From NCBI RefSeq assembly GCF_023652955.1, contig NZ_JAKLOY010000004.1, forward strand, positions 124,001 to 188,000: DNA of 64,000 nucleotides, written 5' to 3'. Made by a program: the position numbers and the translations under genes. The notes under the pieces were generated by a model that saw nothing but the letters and a program-made list of their open reading frames with translations, was not told where the DNA came from and did not search any database. Positions 1 to 9,808 of the stretch are shown piece by piece (position 1 is the first letter of the stretch; each line of letters starts with the position of its first letter). This DNA is from Geomonas sp. Red32. Its GTDB lineage: Bacteria; Desulfobacterota; Desulfuromonadia; Geobacterales; Geobacteraceae.

Positions 1-335
1 CTCAGCGAGGTGCCGGGGCGAACCGTGGCGACGTTGCGGGTGCAGATCTCGCCGGCGGTCTGGGCGGTCATCTTCTGCAGCTCCTTCTCGAAACGCTTCT
101 CGCTCTCGAGGTAGATGACCCAGTCGAAGATGGAGACCACGGTCGGGATGTGGAGGTTCTTATCCTGCTCGACCAGGTCGCTCTCCGACACGATGCCGAT
201 GAGGGTTCCGTCGTCGGCCACCACCGGTGCGGCGCTTATGTGCTTGTCGGCGAAGAGCTTCGCCAGGTCGCGGACGGTGGTGTCGGGGCGGACGGTGATC
301 AGGTCCTTGGTCATGATTTCTTGCGCTGTCAACAT
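1..335 (-). CDS. CBS-domain protein, 3' end outside the window
   Basis: The visible 111 codons begin MLTAQEIMTKDLITVRPDT, the classic opening of a tandem CBS-domain protein; the first CBS motif runs to about residue 55 (ending IGIVSESDL) and the start of a second one (AGEICTRNVATVRPGT) is cut by the window edge. CBS pairs bind adenine nucleotides and usually regulate a partner enzyme or channel. The ATG at 335 follows GGAGCTCCC, a close ribosome binding site, which fixes the start. It is the last visible gene of the minus-strand run headed by xseA. The partner it regulates cannot be told from the sequence. Confidence 0.85.
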   Translation of the reverse strand, partial: MLTAQEIMTKDLITVRPDTTVRDLAKLFADKHISAAPVVADDGTLIGIVSESDLVEQDKNLHIPTVVSIFDWVIYLESEKRFEKELQKMTAQTAGEICTRNVATVRPGTSL

Positions 336-402
336 GGGAGCTCCTTTGTCGAACGTGCTGGTGGACGTCGGTGGACGTCGTGGACCTATCTAAGCGAAAT
401 GG

Positions 403-1941
403 TCAGGGCGCCGTTAGGCTTTTCAGCGCCTCGGGGAGCGCCTCCTGGACGTCGGTGGCAGCCAGGCCGCAGGTGCCGCGGCGGGCAGCCGCCAGGTCGG
501 CTGCGTGGCCGTGCAGGAAGACTCCGAGGCAGCAGGCGTCGAAGAGCGGGTATCCCTGCCCAACGAGGGAGGCTACCACCCCGGTGAGGACATCCCCCAT
601 GCCGCCCGAGGCCATCCCCGGGTTGCCGCTGCCGTTGATGGCGACCCGGCCGTCGGGGGCGGCGACGACGGTCCGGGCCCCCTTCAGGATCAGGTAGACG
701 CGGTGCGAGGTGGCGAAGGCGCGGGCGCACCCGAGACGGTCGCTCTCGATCTCGGCGATGCTCGCGCCGGTCAGCCGGGACATCTCGCCGGGATGCGGGG
801 TGAGGACGGTCTCCCCGGGACGGCTGGCGAGGAGCGCCACGTTGGCGGCCACCGCGTTGAGGCCGTCGGCGTCGATCACGAGCGGCAGCCCGAGCGAGGC
901 GGCCAGCGAGTGTACCAGGTAGACGGTCGAAGGGTCGGTACCGATCCCCGGCCCGAGGGCGACCACATCCTTTCCCTTTGCCAAGTGCAGGATCTCTCCC
1001 AAAAGTCCCGCAGTCAGGTGCGTGGCGTCCGCCCTCCCGAGCGGCACGGTCATCGCCTCCGTGCTCTTCGCTTCCAGGATGGCGTTCAGTCCGGCCGGCA
1101 CCGCGAGAGTCACGAGCCCCGAGCCGGTGCGGACCGCGCTGTTGGCGGACATGGCGGCGGCGCCGGTCTTCCCGCTGGAGCCCGCCACCACCAGGCAGTG
1201 GCCGTTACTCCCCTTGTGGCTGGTGAGCGGCCGGGGGCGCATGAGCGAGGCGGTGGCAGCGGCGTTAATGAAATTATACCCCTCCGCTTCGGCTACCACC
1301 TGCCCGGGCATGCCGATCTCGCGGACCAGGAGCCTGCCGCCGCATTGCGCGCCGGGGTAGAGGACGTTGCCGAGCTTGGCCAGGGCGAAGGAGACGGTGA
1401 TGTCGGCCCGCACCGCCCTCCCGAGGATCCTCCCGTTACCGGCGTCGACCCCTGAGGGGATATCGACCGCCACCACCGGGACGCCGCTCTCGTTGATGGC
1501 GTCGATGGCCTCCCCGTAGATCCCGGTCACCTCGCTCTTCACGCCGGTACCGAGCAGGGCGTCGACGATGACATCGGCCCGCGAGAAAAGGCCGCGGTGT
1601 GCCCCTATCCCGTCGGGCGCAAAGACCACCCGTCCCATCTCCAGGCGGTTGAGGTTGACCGCGGCGTCCCCGGTCACCGAATCGGTGGCGGCCAGAAGGA
1701 GCACCGGGGCGTTCCACCCCCGCTCGGACAACAGGCGGGAGATCACGAAGCCGTCGCCGCCGTTGTTCCCCTTCCCCGCCACGATAAGGACGGTCTTTCC
1801 CGCGCCCGGGCCGTAGGCCTCGTCGATGGCGTCCGCGCATCCCTTCCCGGCGTTCTCCATCAGCGTCACCCCGGGGATTCCGAACTCCCCGATGGCCCGC
1901 TTGTCCATCTGCTGCATGACCTGTCCGCTGACCACTTTCAT
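403..1941 (-). CDS. nnr: Bifunctional NAD(P)H-hydrate epimerase / ADP-dependent dehydratase
   Basis: A 512-residue protein with the two fused parts of the NAD(P)H-hydrate repair enzyme. The N-terminal YjeF_N epimerase part (about 1-215) has GKGNNGGDG at 56-64, and the C-terminal ribokinase-like dehydratase part (about 225-512) has the GNPGMASGGMGDVLTG loop. It repairs the damaged hydrates NADHX and NADPHX in the cytosol. It begins directly after the acpS stop codon, so the two are probably translated together; acpS-nnr adjacency is common in bacteria. Length and motifs fit a complete gene. Confidence 0.95.
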   Translation of the reverse strand: MKVVSGQVMQQMDKRAIGEFGIPGVTLMENAGKGCADAIDEAYGPGAGKTVLIVAGKGNNGGDGFVISRLLSERGWNAPVLLLAATDSVTGDAAVNLNRLEMGRVVFAPDGIGAHRGLFSRADVIVDALLGTGVKSEVTGIYGEAIDAINESGVPVVAVDIPSGVDAGNGRILGRAVRADITVSFALAKLGNVLYPGAQCGGRLLVREIGMPGQVVAEAEGYNFINAAATASLMRPRPLTSHKGSNGHCLVVAGSSGKTGAAAMSANSAVRTGSGLVTLAVPAGLNAILEAKSTEAMTVPLGRADATHLTAGLLGEILHLAKGKDVVALGPGIGTDPSTVYLVHSLAASLGLPLVIDADGLNAVAANVALLASRPGETVLTPHPGEMSRLTGASIAEIESDRLGCARAFATSHRVYLILKGARTVVAAPDGRVAINGSGNPGMASGGMGDVLTGVVASLVGQGYPLFDACCLGVFLHGHAADLAAARRGTCGLAATDVQEALPEALKSLTAP

Positions 1942-2319
1942 CTAGCGCTCCAGTATCACCATGGCGACGGCGCACCCTGCGTCGTGGGAAAGGGAAAGGT
2001 GGCAGGCGGTGAGCCCGGCCTGGTTGAAGAGCTCCAACGCGCGCCCGGTGAGGCGGAGCTCCGGCTTACCGAGCGCGTCGTTGGCCACCTCCATGTCCTG
2101 CCAGGAGAGACCGTCGCGAAGGCCGGTCCCGAGCGCCTTGAGGAAAGACTCCTTGGCGGCGAAACGCAGCGCATAGTGCTGGGCGCTCAGCTTTTTCCCC
2201 GAGCAGTAGTCGATCTCCTCCCGGGTGAAGATCCTCTGGAAGATGGCGTCGTTTCCCTGCTCCTGGAAACGCTGGAACCTCCCGATCTCGACGATGTCGA
2301 CGCCGGTGCCGTAAATCAT
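1942..2319 (-). CDS. acpS: Holo-[acyl-carrier-protein] synthase
   Basis: A 125-residue protein that begins [15 protein letters not shown] and carries [12 protein letters not shown], the two signature motifs of AcpS. The enzyme moves 4'-phosphopantetheine from CoA to apo-ACP. A longer reading starting at 2337 exists, but the ATG at 2319 forms an ATGA overlap with the stop of the upstream peptidase gene and has GGAGGG ten bases upstream, so I choose it. It is coupled to the upstream TPR gene and to nnr downstream. Confidence 0.93.
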   Translation of the reverse strand: MIYGTGVDIVEIGRFQRFQEQGNDAIFQRIFTREEIDYCSGKKLSAQHYALRFAAKESFLKALGTGLRDGLSWQDMEVANDALGKPELRLTGRALELFNQAGLTACHLSLSHDAGCAVAMVILER

Positions 2320-3542
2320 TTGAGCGAATCCCTCCATTCCCGCATCACCCCGGTCAGGTCCATGGAATAGCTGGAAAGCGCCTTGGCGACGGCGTCGTCG
2401 ATGGAATTCCGTTCCCGGAGGTTCTTGAGGATCTCCTGCACCGCGTACCAGCCGTAGCGCGAGACCAGGAAGTTCGCGACGGAGTAGCTTTCCTGGTAGG
2501 CAAGGCCGGCCTCGTTGCCGTTCATGGCCATGAACGAGCCGGAGAGAAAGGATAGCGGGATGACCTTGTCCTCCTTGGCGGCGCGGGAAAGCTCCACGGT
2601 GGGGTGGCCGAACTCCCGGCGCCCCTCGATCTCGGCGAGCCCCTCGTTTAACCAGGTCGGGATGTTGTTGCGGGTGATCTCGGCGATCACGACGTGGGTG
2701 AATTCGTGGAAGATCACCGCCCGCATCTGCTTGGTGAGCGTAGTGGCGTTGCCGACCGGGAGCCGGATCTTGCCGTCGTAGAGCCCGCCCGACCAGTCGG
2801 GACCGGCGGTGACGCTGCGGTAGTCGCTTTTGGTGTAGAGAAGGACCGGGACGCGGGTGGTGGGGAAATAGTTGAGGTCGGCGCAGACCGTGTTGTAGGC
2901 GCTCTCCAGCGCGTCGAGCACCTCGGCGGAGAGACCGGGGGGGAGCTCGGCGTCGAAGCTCAAGTCGAACATGGAGCTGTACCCCTTGTCCATCTTGTTC
3001 TCGACCGGCAATTCCCGCTCCGCCTTGTCGATCAGGGCCTGGATGGATTGGTTGTCGGGGTCCTTCTCCTTGGCGCGGCGCCAGAGCGCGAGGGCGCCGG
3101 GGAGGTCGCCGGTATCGTAGCTGATCTTGCCGAGGTAGATGAGGGCGGGGGCAACGTCGCCCGCCTCCTGGAATTCGGTACGGGCGCCGTCGTAATCTTT
3201 GCCGAGGTAGAGCGCGATGCCGCGCATGAAGCCGAAGTCGCCGCGCTGGGGAAAGAGCTCTTTGGCTTGGGAGAAGGAGTCGGCAGCCTCGGAGTAGCGG
3301 TTTTGCTTCAGCTTGAGCTCGCCCGCGGCGGAGAGGGCGCCGGCCAGTTGGGCCTTGAGCTGGAGGTCGTAGGGAAAGAGGGAGAAACCCTTCTTCAGCA
3401 CCTCAACGGCCTGGTCGGGGTCTCCCCCCTGCAGGAGGGTCTGCGCCTGGGCGCTGTAGGAGACCTGATCCCCGGCCAGTGCGGTGCCGGTCAGGCAAGC
3501 CAAAAGAAGCAACAGACATGCGGTTGAACGTGCAGTGGTCAT
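2316..3542 (-). CDS. Secreted TPR protein with a peptidase MA-like metalloprotease domain
   Basis: A 408-residue protein. Residues 1-23 are a signal peptide ([15 protein letters not shown]). TPR-like repeats cover about 25-175. The C-terminal half is a gluzincin-type metallopeptidase-like domain with the zinc motif HEFTH at 279-283 and NEGLAE at 299-304, whose Glu would be the third zinc ligand. The family (peptidase MA superfamily) is mostly uncharacterised; the substrate is unknown and activity is inferred from the intact motif. It sits between dxs (29-base gap) and acpS (4-base overlap) in a likely operon. Confidence 0.8.
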   Translation of the reverse strand: MTTARSTACLLLLLACLTGTALAGDQVSYSAQAQTLLQGGDPDQAVEVLKKGFSLFPYDLQLKAQLAGALSAAGELKLKQNRYSEAADSFSQAKELFPQRGDFGFMRGIALYLGKDYDGARTEFQEAGDVAPALIYLGKISYDTGDLPGALALWRRAKEKDPDNQSIQALIDKAERELPVENKMDKGYSSMFDLSFDAELPPGLSAEVLDALESAYNTVCADLNYFPTTRVPVLLYTKSDYRSVTAGPDWSGGLYDGKIRLPVGNATTLTKQMRAVIFHEFTHVVIAEITRNNIPTWLNEGLAEIEGRREFGHPTVELSRAAKEDKVIPLSFLSGSFMAMNGNEAGLAYQESYSVANFLVSRYGWYAVQEILKNLRERNSIDDAVAKALSSYSMDLTGVMREWRDSLK

Positions 3543-3571
3543 CTGTCCGCCTTTGGATTTTTAAAGTCCGG

Positions 3572-5443
3572 CTAGCCGCGCGCCTCGCGGATGCTCTTCA
3601 CGATGCCGGGGACGTCGAGGCCGTAGGCAGCCTTCAGCTCGCTCTGTTCCCCCTGCTCGACGAAGCTGTCCGGGTAGCCGAGACGGATCACCCGCACGCC
3701 GGTCACCTCTTCCTCTTCCAGAAGCTCCAGCACGGCGGTGCCGAAGCCACCCTGGCGGGCGTTGTCCTCGACGGTGAAGATGGTGCCGGTACCGGCAAGC
3801 TTCAGGATCATCTCCCGGTCCAGCGGCTTCACGAAGCGGGCGTTCATGACGGCGAGATCCACCCCCTCCTTGGCCAGCTCGGCGGCCGCGTCGGCGGCGG
3901 CCTGCACCATGGTCCCGATGGCGATGATGGCGCCGTCCTTCCCTTTGCGGACGAGCTCCCCTTTCCCGATCTCGAGGGTCTTGAGGATCTGGTCCATGGG
4001 AACGCCGAAACCGTTGCCGCGCGGGTAGCGGATGGCGGAGGGGCCGTCCAGGGTGAGCGCGGTGTGGAGCATGTGCTGCAGCTCGTTCTCGTCTTTGGGT
4101 GCCATCACGGTCAGCCCGGGGACCTCGCGCAGATAGCTCAAGTCGAAGATGCCGTGATGGGTCGGCCCGTCGCTTCCCACCACGCCGGCGCGGTCGATGG
4201 CGAAGACCACCGGGAGATCCTGCAGGCAGACGTCGTGGCAGAGCTGGTCGAAGCCGCGCTGCAGGAAGGAGGAGTAGAGCGCCACCACGGGGCGGTATCC
4301 CTGGGCGGCCAGGCCGGCCGCGAAGGTGACCCCGTGCTGCTCGGCGATGCCGACGTCGAAGAAGCGGTCGGGAAACTCCTTGGCGAAGGGGGTAAGTCCG
4401 GTACCGTCCGGCATGGCGGCGGTGATGGCGACGATCTTGTCGTTGTCGTGGGCGAGCTTTCTTACCGTGTCGCCGAAGACGCTGGTGTAGGAAGCGGCGC
4501 CCCCTTTACCCTTATGGACCTTGCCGGTGGCACGGTCGAAAGGGCCGACGCCGTGGAACAGGGAGGGATTGGCCTCGGCGGGCCCGTATCCCTTCCCTTT
4601 CTTGGTGATCACGTGGATGAGCACCGCGTCGTCGAAACGCTTGACGTTCTCCAGGGTATCCATAAGGAGCGGGATATTGTGGCCGTCGATGGGGCCAATG
4701 TACTCGAAGCCGAACGCCTCGAAGAGCATCCCGGGGGTGAAGAGCCCCTTGAGCGACTCCTCGGCCCGCTTGGCGACCTTCAGTGCCGAGTGGCCGAACA
4801 TCGGGACCGACTCCAGGAAGGATTCCAGCTCCTTCTTGGCCTTATGGACGAACTCGTTGGTGATGGTACGGGAAAGGAGCTCGGAGACGGCGCCGACGTT
4901 GGGGGCGATCGACATCTCGTTGTCGTTCAGGATTACCACCAGGTCCTTGTTGAGCATCCCGGCGTGGTTCAATCCCTCGAAGGCGATGCCGCCGGTCATG
5001 GAGCCGTCGCCGATCACCGCCAGCACCTTGTTCCGCTGCCCCTTAAGGTCGCGCCCGACCGAGAAGCCGAGCGCAGCGGAGATGGAGGTGGAGGAGTGGC
5101 CGACATCGAAGCAGTCATGCACCGACTCGACCCGTTTGGGAAAGCCGCTGATCCCGCCCAGGGTGCGTAGCGTTCCGAACGACTCGTTGCGGCCGGTGAG
5201 GAGCTTGTGAGCGTAGGCCTGGTGGCCGACGTCCCAGACGATCTTGTCCAGCGGGGAATCGAAGACCCGGTGCAGCGCGATGGTGAGCTCGACCACCCCC
5301 AGGCTCGGGGCCAGATGGCCGCCGTTCACGGAGCAGGTCTCGATGATTCTTTCCCTAAGCTCCCCGGCCAGCTGTTCGAGCTCCCGCAGGGAGAGCCCCT
5401 TCAACTGCCGGGGATCGGTGATGTTTTCCAAAAGGGACGACAT
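3572..5443 (-). CDS. dxs: 1-deoxy-D-xylulose-5-phosphate synthase
   Basis: A 623-residue thiamine-diphosphate enzyme of usual family length. It has [16 protein letters not shown] near residue 70, the ThDP/Mg motif GDGSMTGG at 145-152, and the transketolase pyrimidine and C-terminal domains ([30 protein letters not shown]). It condenses pyruvate and glyceraldehyde-3-phosphate in the first step of the MEP isoprenoid pathway. Its ATG shares one base with the ispA stop codon, so isoprenoid precursor synthesis and prenyl chain elongation are translationally coupled. Confidence 0.97.
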   Translation of the reverse strand: MSSLLENITDPRQLKGLSLRELEQLAGELRERIIETCSVNGGHLAPSLGVVELTIALHRVFDSPLDKIVWDVGHQAYAHKLLTGRNESFGTLRTLGGISGFPKRVESVHDCFDVGHSSTSISAALGFSVGRDLKGQRNKVLAVIGDGSMTGGIAFEGLNHAGMLNKDLVVILNDNEMSIAPNVGAVSELLSRTITNEFVHKAKKELESFLESVPMFGHSALKVAKRAEESLKGLFTPGMLFEAFGFEYIGPIDGHNIPLLMDTLENVKRFDDAVLIHVITKKGKGYGPAEANPSLFHGVGPFDRATGKVHKGKGGAASYTSVFGDTVRKLAHDNDKIVAITAAMPDGTGLTPFAKEFPDRFFDVGIAEQHGVTFAAGLAAQGYRPVVALYSSFLQRGFDQLCHDVCLQDLPVVFAIDRAGVVGSDGPTHHGIFDLSYLREVPGLTVMAPKDENELQHMLHTALTLDGPSAIRYPRGNGFGVPMDQILKTLEIGKGELVRKGKDGAIIAIGTMVQAAADAAAELAKEGVDLAVMNARFVKPLDREMILKLAGTGTIFTVEDNARQGGFGTAVLELLEEEEVTGVRVIRLGYPDSFVEQGEQSELKAAYGLDVPGIVKSIREARG

Positions 5444-6327
5444 CAGGATTTCCTCTTCACGATATACGATGCGATGGCCCGAAGCGGCTCGGCGCGTTCG
5501 TCGAAGGAGGCGAGCGAATCGAGCGCGATCTCGACCAGTTCGCTGGCGCGGGCCTTGGAGGCTTCGAGCCCCATGAGCGCGGGGTAGGTCGCCTTGCCGC
5601 GGGCCTCGTCGCTTCCGGCGTCCTTGCCGAGCTCTTCGGTGGTCCCTTCCACGTCGAGGATGTCGTCGGCGATCTGGAAGGCGAGACCGATCGCCTCGCC
5701 GTAGCGGGTGAGGGCCTTCAACTGATCGCAGCTCGCCCCGCCCAGGATGGCACCGGCCCGAACCGAGGCGCGGAGAAGGGCGCCGGTCTTGTGGGTGTGG
5801 ATGTAGGAAAGGGTGGCGAGATCGATCTCTTTCTTACCCTCGCTCTCCATGTCGACCACCTGGCCGCCGACCATCCCGTGGGAGCCCGCCGCGCAGGCGA
5901 TCTCCTGGATGACCTTCAGGCGCGCGGCCGGGTCCCCCGCTCCCTCGCGGGACAAGAGGACGAAGGCCTCGGTCAGGAGGGCGTCGCCGGCCAGGATGGC
6001 GATGGCCTCGCCGTAGACCTTGTGGTTGGTCGGGTTCCCGCGGCGGAAATCGTCGTCGTCCATCGCCGGGAGGTCGTCGTGGATGAGGGAGTAGGTGTGG
6101 ATCATCTCCATCGAACAGGCGGCCGGCATGGCGGCCTCGATGGTCCCCCCCACCGCCTCGCAGGCGGCGAGCATCAGCACCGGACGGACGCGCTTACCGC
6201 CGGCGAAGACCGAGTAGCGCATGGAGCCGTGAACGGAGGCGGGGAGCTCGTCGGCGGGGGTGAGGAAGCCTTCCAGGGCCTGGTCGACCAGCTCGCATCT
6301 TTTTTTGAGGTAATCCTTAAGATCCAT
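5443..6327 (-). CDS. ispA: Polyprenyl (farnesyl/geranyl) diphosphate synthase
   Basis: A 294-residue trans-prenyltransferase with the first Asp-rich motif ([14 protein letters not shown], from residue 84) and the second (DDILD). It joins isopentenyl diphosphate to allylic diphosphates, giving farnesyl or geranylgeranyl diphosphate; the exact chain length is not visible by eye. It lies immediately before dxs with a one-base overlap. A palindromic repeat separates it from xseB, so the operon may be partly attenuated there. Confidence 0.92.
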   Translation of the reverse strand: MDLKDYLKKRCELVDQALEGFLTPADELPASVHGSMRYSVFAGGKRVRPVLMLAACEAVGGTIEAAMPAACSMEMIHTYSLIHDDLPAMDDDDFRRGNPTNHKVYGEAIAILAGDALLTEAFVLLSREGAGDPAARLKVIQEIACAAGSHGMVGGQVVDMESEGKKEIDLATLSYIHTHKTGALLRASVRAGAILGGASCDQLKALTRYGEAIGLAFQIADDILDVEGTTEELGKDAGSDEARGKATYPALMGLEASKARASELVEIALDSLASFDERAEPLRAIASYIVKRKS

Positions 6328-6359
6328 ATAGGTACTCGCTTTCGTAGATTATTTTTTTA

Positions 6360-6480
6360 CTCCCCCCCTTGTCTTACTTCTCCCCTCTTTGAAAAAGGGG
6401 GGCTGGGGGGGATTTGGTGTCAGGGGAAATCCCCCTAAATCCCCCTTTGGCAAAGGGGGACTTGCTCGGCGGAAACCGCC
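6360..6480. repeat. GC-rich palindromic intergenic repeat, family A
   Basis: The stretch contains CCCCTCTTTGAAAAAGGGGG, then GGGGGGATTTGG, then AATCCCCCTAAATCCCCC and CTTTGGCAAAGGGGGA, giving several nested inverted repeats. Related copies lie at 13895-13985 and 21150-21225, with a fragment near 9653. No gene is present. It could form strong hairpins in the xseB-ispA transcript. Confidence 0.8.
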
Positions 6481-6483
6481 GTC

Positions 6484-6711
6484 CTACTCTTCCTCTTCAA
6501 ACGGTTTTTTGGTGAAGCTTCCGTCGCGCTGCTTGATGAGGAGCTCCACCCGGCGCTCGGCCTCGTCGAGCTTCTTCGAGCAGAAGGCGGAATGCTTCAC
6601 CCCTTCCTCGAAAGCCTTCAGGGATTCCTCGAGAGATAGCTCGCCACCCTCGAGTTTTTTCACCACTTCCTCGAGCTTTTTGAGCGAAGTTTCGAACTTT
6701 TCAACCGCCAT
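6484..6711 (-). CDS. xseB: Exodeoxyribonuclease VII small subunit
   Basis: A 75-residue protein, the usual size of XseB, with the family pattern FETSLKKLEEVVKKLEGGELSLEESLKAFEEG, a helical hairpin. It binds XseA to form exonuclease VII, which degrades single-stranded DNA. It lies 50 bases after xseA on the same strand, the standard order. The acidic tail (FEEEE) is ordinary for the family. Confidence 0.95.
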   Translation of the reverse strand: MAVEKFETSLKKLEEVVKKLEGGELSLEESLKAFEEGVKHSAFCSKKLDEAERRVELLIKQRDGSFTKKPFEEEE

Positions 6712-6761
6712 TTGGTACCTCGAATGAAAGGGAGTAGATTACACCGGTTACACCGTCGGCG

Positions 6762-8114
6762 TCAAGGTTTGACTGGCGGCAGCGGCTCCTCCACGCGGCA
6801 CAGGGCGCCGCCCGAGGAAAACATCAATTCCACGTGGTCTCCCGCCTGCAACTGGGCGCTCTCCCGCACCACCGTGCGCCCGGGGAGCTTCCTCGCGATG
6901 CTGTAGCCGCGGGATAGGGTCGCCAGGGGCGAAAAGGCGTTGAGGGTGCCGGCCGCGAGCCTAAGCCGCTCCCCTACCCCGCCGATCCTTCGCGACATAG
7001 CCTGGTCCAGCCGGAAAGAGAGCGTTTCCAGGCGCTCGGCGTTTCGCTTCAGGGTGAGCTCCGGGCTTTGCTGGGAGAGCCTCCCCGAAAGGGTCACGAT
7101 CCTCTCACCGTGGCGCTCCAAAAGTACGCCAATCTCCCGCACCAGGCGCGACTCCAGGGCATCGACCCGCTGGGCCAGGTGCCCGAGGACGCGGGAGGGA
7201 TCGGTCACCGAGCGGGAAAGGAGGGTGAGGCCGGAGCGGAGCCGGTCGAGACGGCGCAGCTGGGCGGTGTGCAGGCGGTGGCTCAAGGCCTCGAGCTCGG
7301 CGGAGAGCTCCTTTTTGCTCCGGACCACGAGCTCGGCGGCGGCGGACGGAGTGGGGGCCCGGAGATCGGCCACGAAGTCGGCGATGGTGAAGTCGATCTC
7401 GTGGCCGACGGCGGAGATCACGGGGATGGCGGAACGGAAGATGGCGCGGGCCACCACCTCCTCGTTGAAGGACCAGAGGTCTTCCAGCGAGCCGCCGCCG
7501 CGGCCGACGATCATCACGTCGAGGTTACCGTAACGGTTGAAGTCGTCGATGGCGGCGGCGATCTCGGCGGCCGAGCCCTCCCCCTGCACCCGGACCGGGT
7601 TGATCAACAGCTCGACGTTGGCGAAGCGGCGGGAAAGGACGGTGAGGATGTCGCGGATGGCGGCGCCGGTCGGCGAAGTGACCACGCCGATCCTTTGGGG
7701 AAGCTTGGGGATTTCCTTCTTGTGGAGCTCGGAGAAAAGCCCCTCCTTGGCGAGCTTTTCCTTGAGCTGGATGAAGGCCATCTGGAGCCCGCCGATCCCC
7801 TGCGGTTCGAGGTAGTCGGCCACCAGCTGGTACTCGCCGCGCGGCTCGAAGAGGGTGATCCGCCCGCGCGCCAGGACCCGCATGCCGTCTCTCGGGGTGA
7901 ACTTGAGGGTGCGGGCGGCCGAGCGGAACATGACCGTGCGGATCTGGGCACCGGCATCCTTCAGGGTGAAGTAGCAGTGCCCGGATTGCGGTGAGGCAAA
8001 GTTGGAGATTTCCCCCTCGACCCAGACCTGGTCGAAGTTTTCCTCCAGCACTCCGCGTATGAGAGCGGTCAGAGCGCTGACGGTAAGGACGCGGCGCTCT
8101 TTGAATAGTTCCAT
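6762..8114 (-). CDS. xseA: Exodeoxyribonuclease VII large subunit
   Basis: A 450-residue protein. The N-terminal OB fold (about 10-105) binds single-stranded DNA and contains [20 protein letters not shown]. The catalytic domain follows with [14 protein letters not shown] and [16 protein letters not shown], both XseA signatures, and then a long helical coiled-coil region that binds XseB. It is the first gene of the minus-strand run and is divergent from the ParA-like gene at 8203; the 88-base gap must hold both promoters. Confidence 0.95.
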   Translation of the reverse strand: MELFKERRVLTVSALTALIRGVLEENFDQVWVEGEISNFASPQSGHCYFTLKDAGAQIRTVMFRSAARTLKFTPRDGMRVLARGRITLFEPRGEYQLVADYLEPQGIGGLQMAFIQLKEKLAKEGLFSELHKKEIPKLPQRIGVVTSPTGAAIRDILTVLSRRFANVELLINPVRVQGEGSAAEIAAAIDDFNRYGNLDVMIVGRGGGSLEDLWSFNEEVVARAIFRSAIPVISAVGHEIDFTIADFVADLRAPTPSAAAELVVRSKKELSAELEALSHRLHTAQLRRLDRLRSGLTLLSRSVTDPSRVLGHLAQRVDALESRLVREIGVLLERHGERIVTLSGRLSQQSPELTLKRNAERLETLSFRLDQAMSRRIGGVGERLRLAAGTLNAFSPLATLSRGYSIARKLPGRTVVRESAQLQAGDHVELMFSSGGALCRVEEPLPPVKP

Positions 8115-8202
8115 TATTCACCTTGCAGACTGTTTCGACGTTTCTACCACGCCCCCCTCCCACTGTCAAACCGGTTGACCGTGCGAGAGGGTCGATGGTA
8201 AT

Positions 8203-9582
8203 ATGCGCGCCATGGAAAAGTACCCTTATGTAATAACCGTCTCCTCTGAGAAAGGGGGAGTGGGCAAGACCACCCTGGCAATCAATCTGGCAATCTTCCT
8301 GAAGGCTCTCGACGAAGACCTCCCGGTCTCAATCTTCTCCTTCGACAACCACTTCACCATCGACAAGATGTTCTCCATCAAGGGACAGAAGTTGACGGGG
8401 AGCGTGGCCGACCTGCTGCTGGAAACGCCTGGCCGAGATCTATTGCACACCGGCCAGTACGGGGTGAACTACATCCCCTCTTCCAATTCTCTCCCCGAGC
8501 TGCGCGGCTCCTTCAAGGGACCGATGGTGCTGGCGAGGCTTCTGGCCATGGCGGACATCCCCGGCATCCTGATCGTGGACACCCGCCCGGACCTCGACAT
8601 CATGACCCAGAACGCCCTCTTCGCGGCGGACCGGGTGCTGGTGCCGATCAAGGACATGGCGTCCATGGACAACTGCCGCAACATCTTCGAGCTCTTCGAC
8701 AAGCGCGGGCTGGACCGGAAGAGCCTCACGCTGGTCCCCTGCCTGATCGACGAGAGGATCAAGTTCGACGGGATGTTCAAGGACCAGAAGACGCTCCTCA
8801 AAGCCTTCGCCATCAACCGGGGCTACCGCTGCTCCGACACCTTCATCTCCAAGAGCCCCAAGGTGGAGAGCCTCAACACGAACCCGGAAGGGAAGATCTA
8901 CCCGATCCTCACCCACGGGCGCGGGACCGACGTCTTCTCCCAGTTCTCCTCGCTGGCCGACCTCACGCTGCAGGAGTGCCGCGAGACCACCGAGCCACGG
9001 GCGCTGCTCTTCGACAAGTGGCAAAAGGAAGAGGACCAGCGGAAGAAGGAAGCGTACTTCGGGAGGCTCACCGGCCTGAAGAGCGAATGCCTGGTCTGCG
9101 GCAGGGAGCTCAGCCAGGACTCCCAGATCGCCTACTACTGCGAAAGCTCCGACTCCGCGACCTGCGGCTACATCGAAGCCGACTGCTTCACGAGCTTCCT
9201 CGTCTCGGCCATCTTCCGGATCGGCCGCGAGCTGCCCGCCGAGGATCCGACCCGGCTGATGATCCACCAGACCGCCCGCCAGTCGGTCTTCGTGCTGACT
9301 CCCGGCGAGGGGGAGGCTCCCGACACCGTGGATTTCCACCGTTTCGACCTGGAGGGGAACCCGCTTTTGAAGAAGACCTATCCGTTGAACCTTGCCCCGG
9401 AGCGGGACGAGCTTTCCGGGATGGTGGAAGGGACCCTCGGCGGCTACGAGGGGCAGCTGCGGGACGCCTTCCTGATGGTGCACCCCGTCAACGGCGAGAA
9501 CCCCGCCTCCATCCTGGTGGAGGACAACTACCGCGAGATGATGAAGCTGAAGAGAAGGATCGCCGAGCAGATCTACGTGTAG
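8203..9582 (+). CDS. ParA/MinD-like ATPase with a cysteine-rich C-terminal domain
   Basis: A 459-residue protein. Residues 10-30 hold the deviant Walker A of the ParA/MinD family (EKGGVGKTTLAINLA) and about residue 120 the Walker B (GILIVDTRPDLD). From about residue 300 there is a region with CLVCGREL followed by further Cys residues up to about 330, suggesting a zinc ribbon, and then an uncharacterised C-terminal part. No parB partner is adjacent, so chromosome segregation is not supported. An internal ATG at 8212 is a possible alternative start. A strong terminator follows at 9612. The function is unknown. Confidence 0.75.
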   Translation: MRAMEKYPYVITVSSEKGGVGKTTLAINLAIFLKALDEDLPVSIFSFDNHFTIDKMFSIKGQKLTGSVADLLLETPGRDLLHTGQYGVNYIPSSNSLPELRGSFKGPMVLARLLAMADIPGILIVDTRPDLDIMTQNALFAADRVLVPIKDMASMDNCRNIFELFDKRGLDRKSLTLVPCLIDERIKFDGMFKDQKTLLKAFAINRGYRCSDTFISKSPKVESLNTNPEGKIYPILTHGRGTDVFSQFSSLADLTLQECRETTEPRALLFDKWQKEEDQRKKEAYFGRLTGLKSECLVCGRELSQDSQIAYYCESSDSATCGYIEADCFTSFLVSAIFRIGRELPAEDPTRLMIHQTARQSVFVLTPGEGEAPDTVDFHRFDLEGNPLLKKTYPLNLAPERDELSGMVEGTLGGYEGQLRDAFLMVHPVNGENPASILVEDNYREMMKLKRRIAEQIYV

Positions 9583-9611
9583 CAGGCGCTTCATCGAGTT
9601 TCACTGCAAAC

Positions 9612-9647
9612 AAAAAGGCACCCTCCCATCGCGGAGGGTGCCTTTTT
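9612..9647. terminator. Rho-independent terminator (bidirectional)
   Basis: AAAAAGGCACCCTCC pairs with GGAGGGTGCCTTTTT around a short loop, with A and T runs on both sides. It ends the ParA-like gene and could also serve the convergent gene at 9809. Confidence 0.9.
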
Positions 9648-9652
9648 CATTT

Positions 9653-9800
9653 AAGTCCCCCTTTGAAAAAGAGGGGTAGGCAGCAAGCGGTCCCCCCTCC
9701 CCCTTGAGGGAGGGGGCGAGGGGGTGGGGGAAGTTTCCACGCAGCGCCGAAGTCGGCCTCCCCCCCACCCTGACCCTCCCCCTCAGGGGGGGAAGGGAAG
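9653..9800. repeat. GC-rich palindromic repeats, families A and B
   Basis: A fragment of family A (CCCCCTTTGAAAAAGAGGGG) is followed by family B: CCCCCTCCCCCTTGAGGGAG with GGGGGTGGGGGA, and a partner in the reverse orientation (CCCCCCACCC ... CTCCCCCTCAGGGGGGG). Related family B copies lie at 21037-21080 and inside ccoI near 23390. No gene is present between the terminator and 9809. Confidence 0.75.
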
Positions 9801-9808
9801 AAAAGGGA

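Noticed and set aside
3479-5170. 563-residue plus-strand frame opposite dxs
   Set aside because: Shadow of a GC-rich gene; no ribosome site, no family motif, and dxs is certain.
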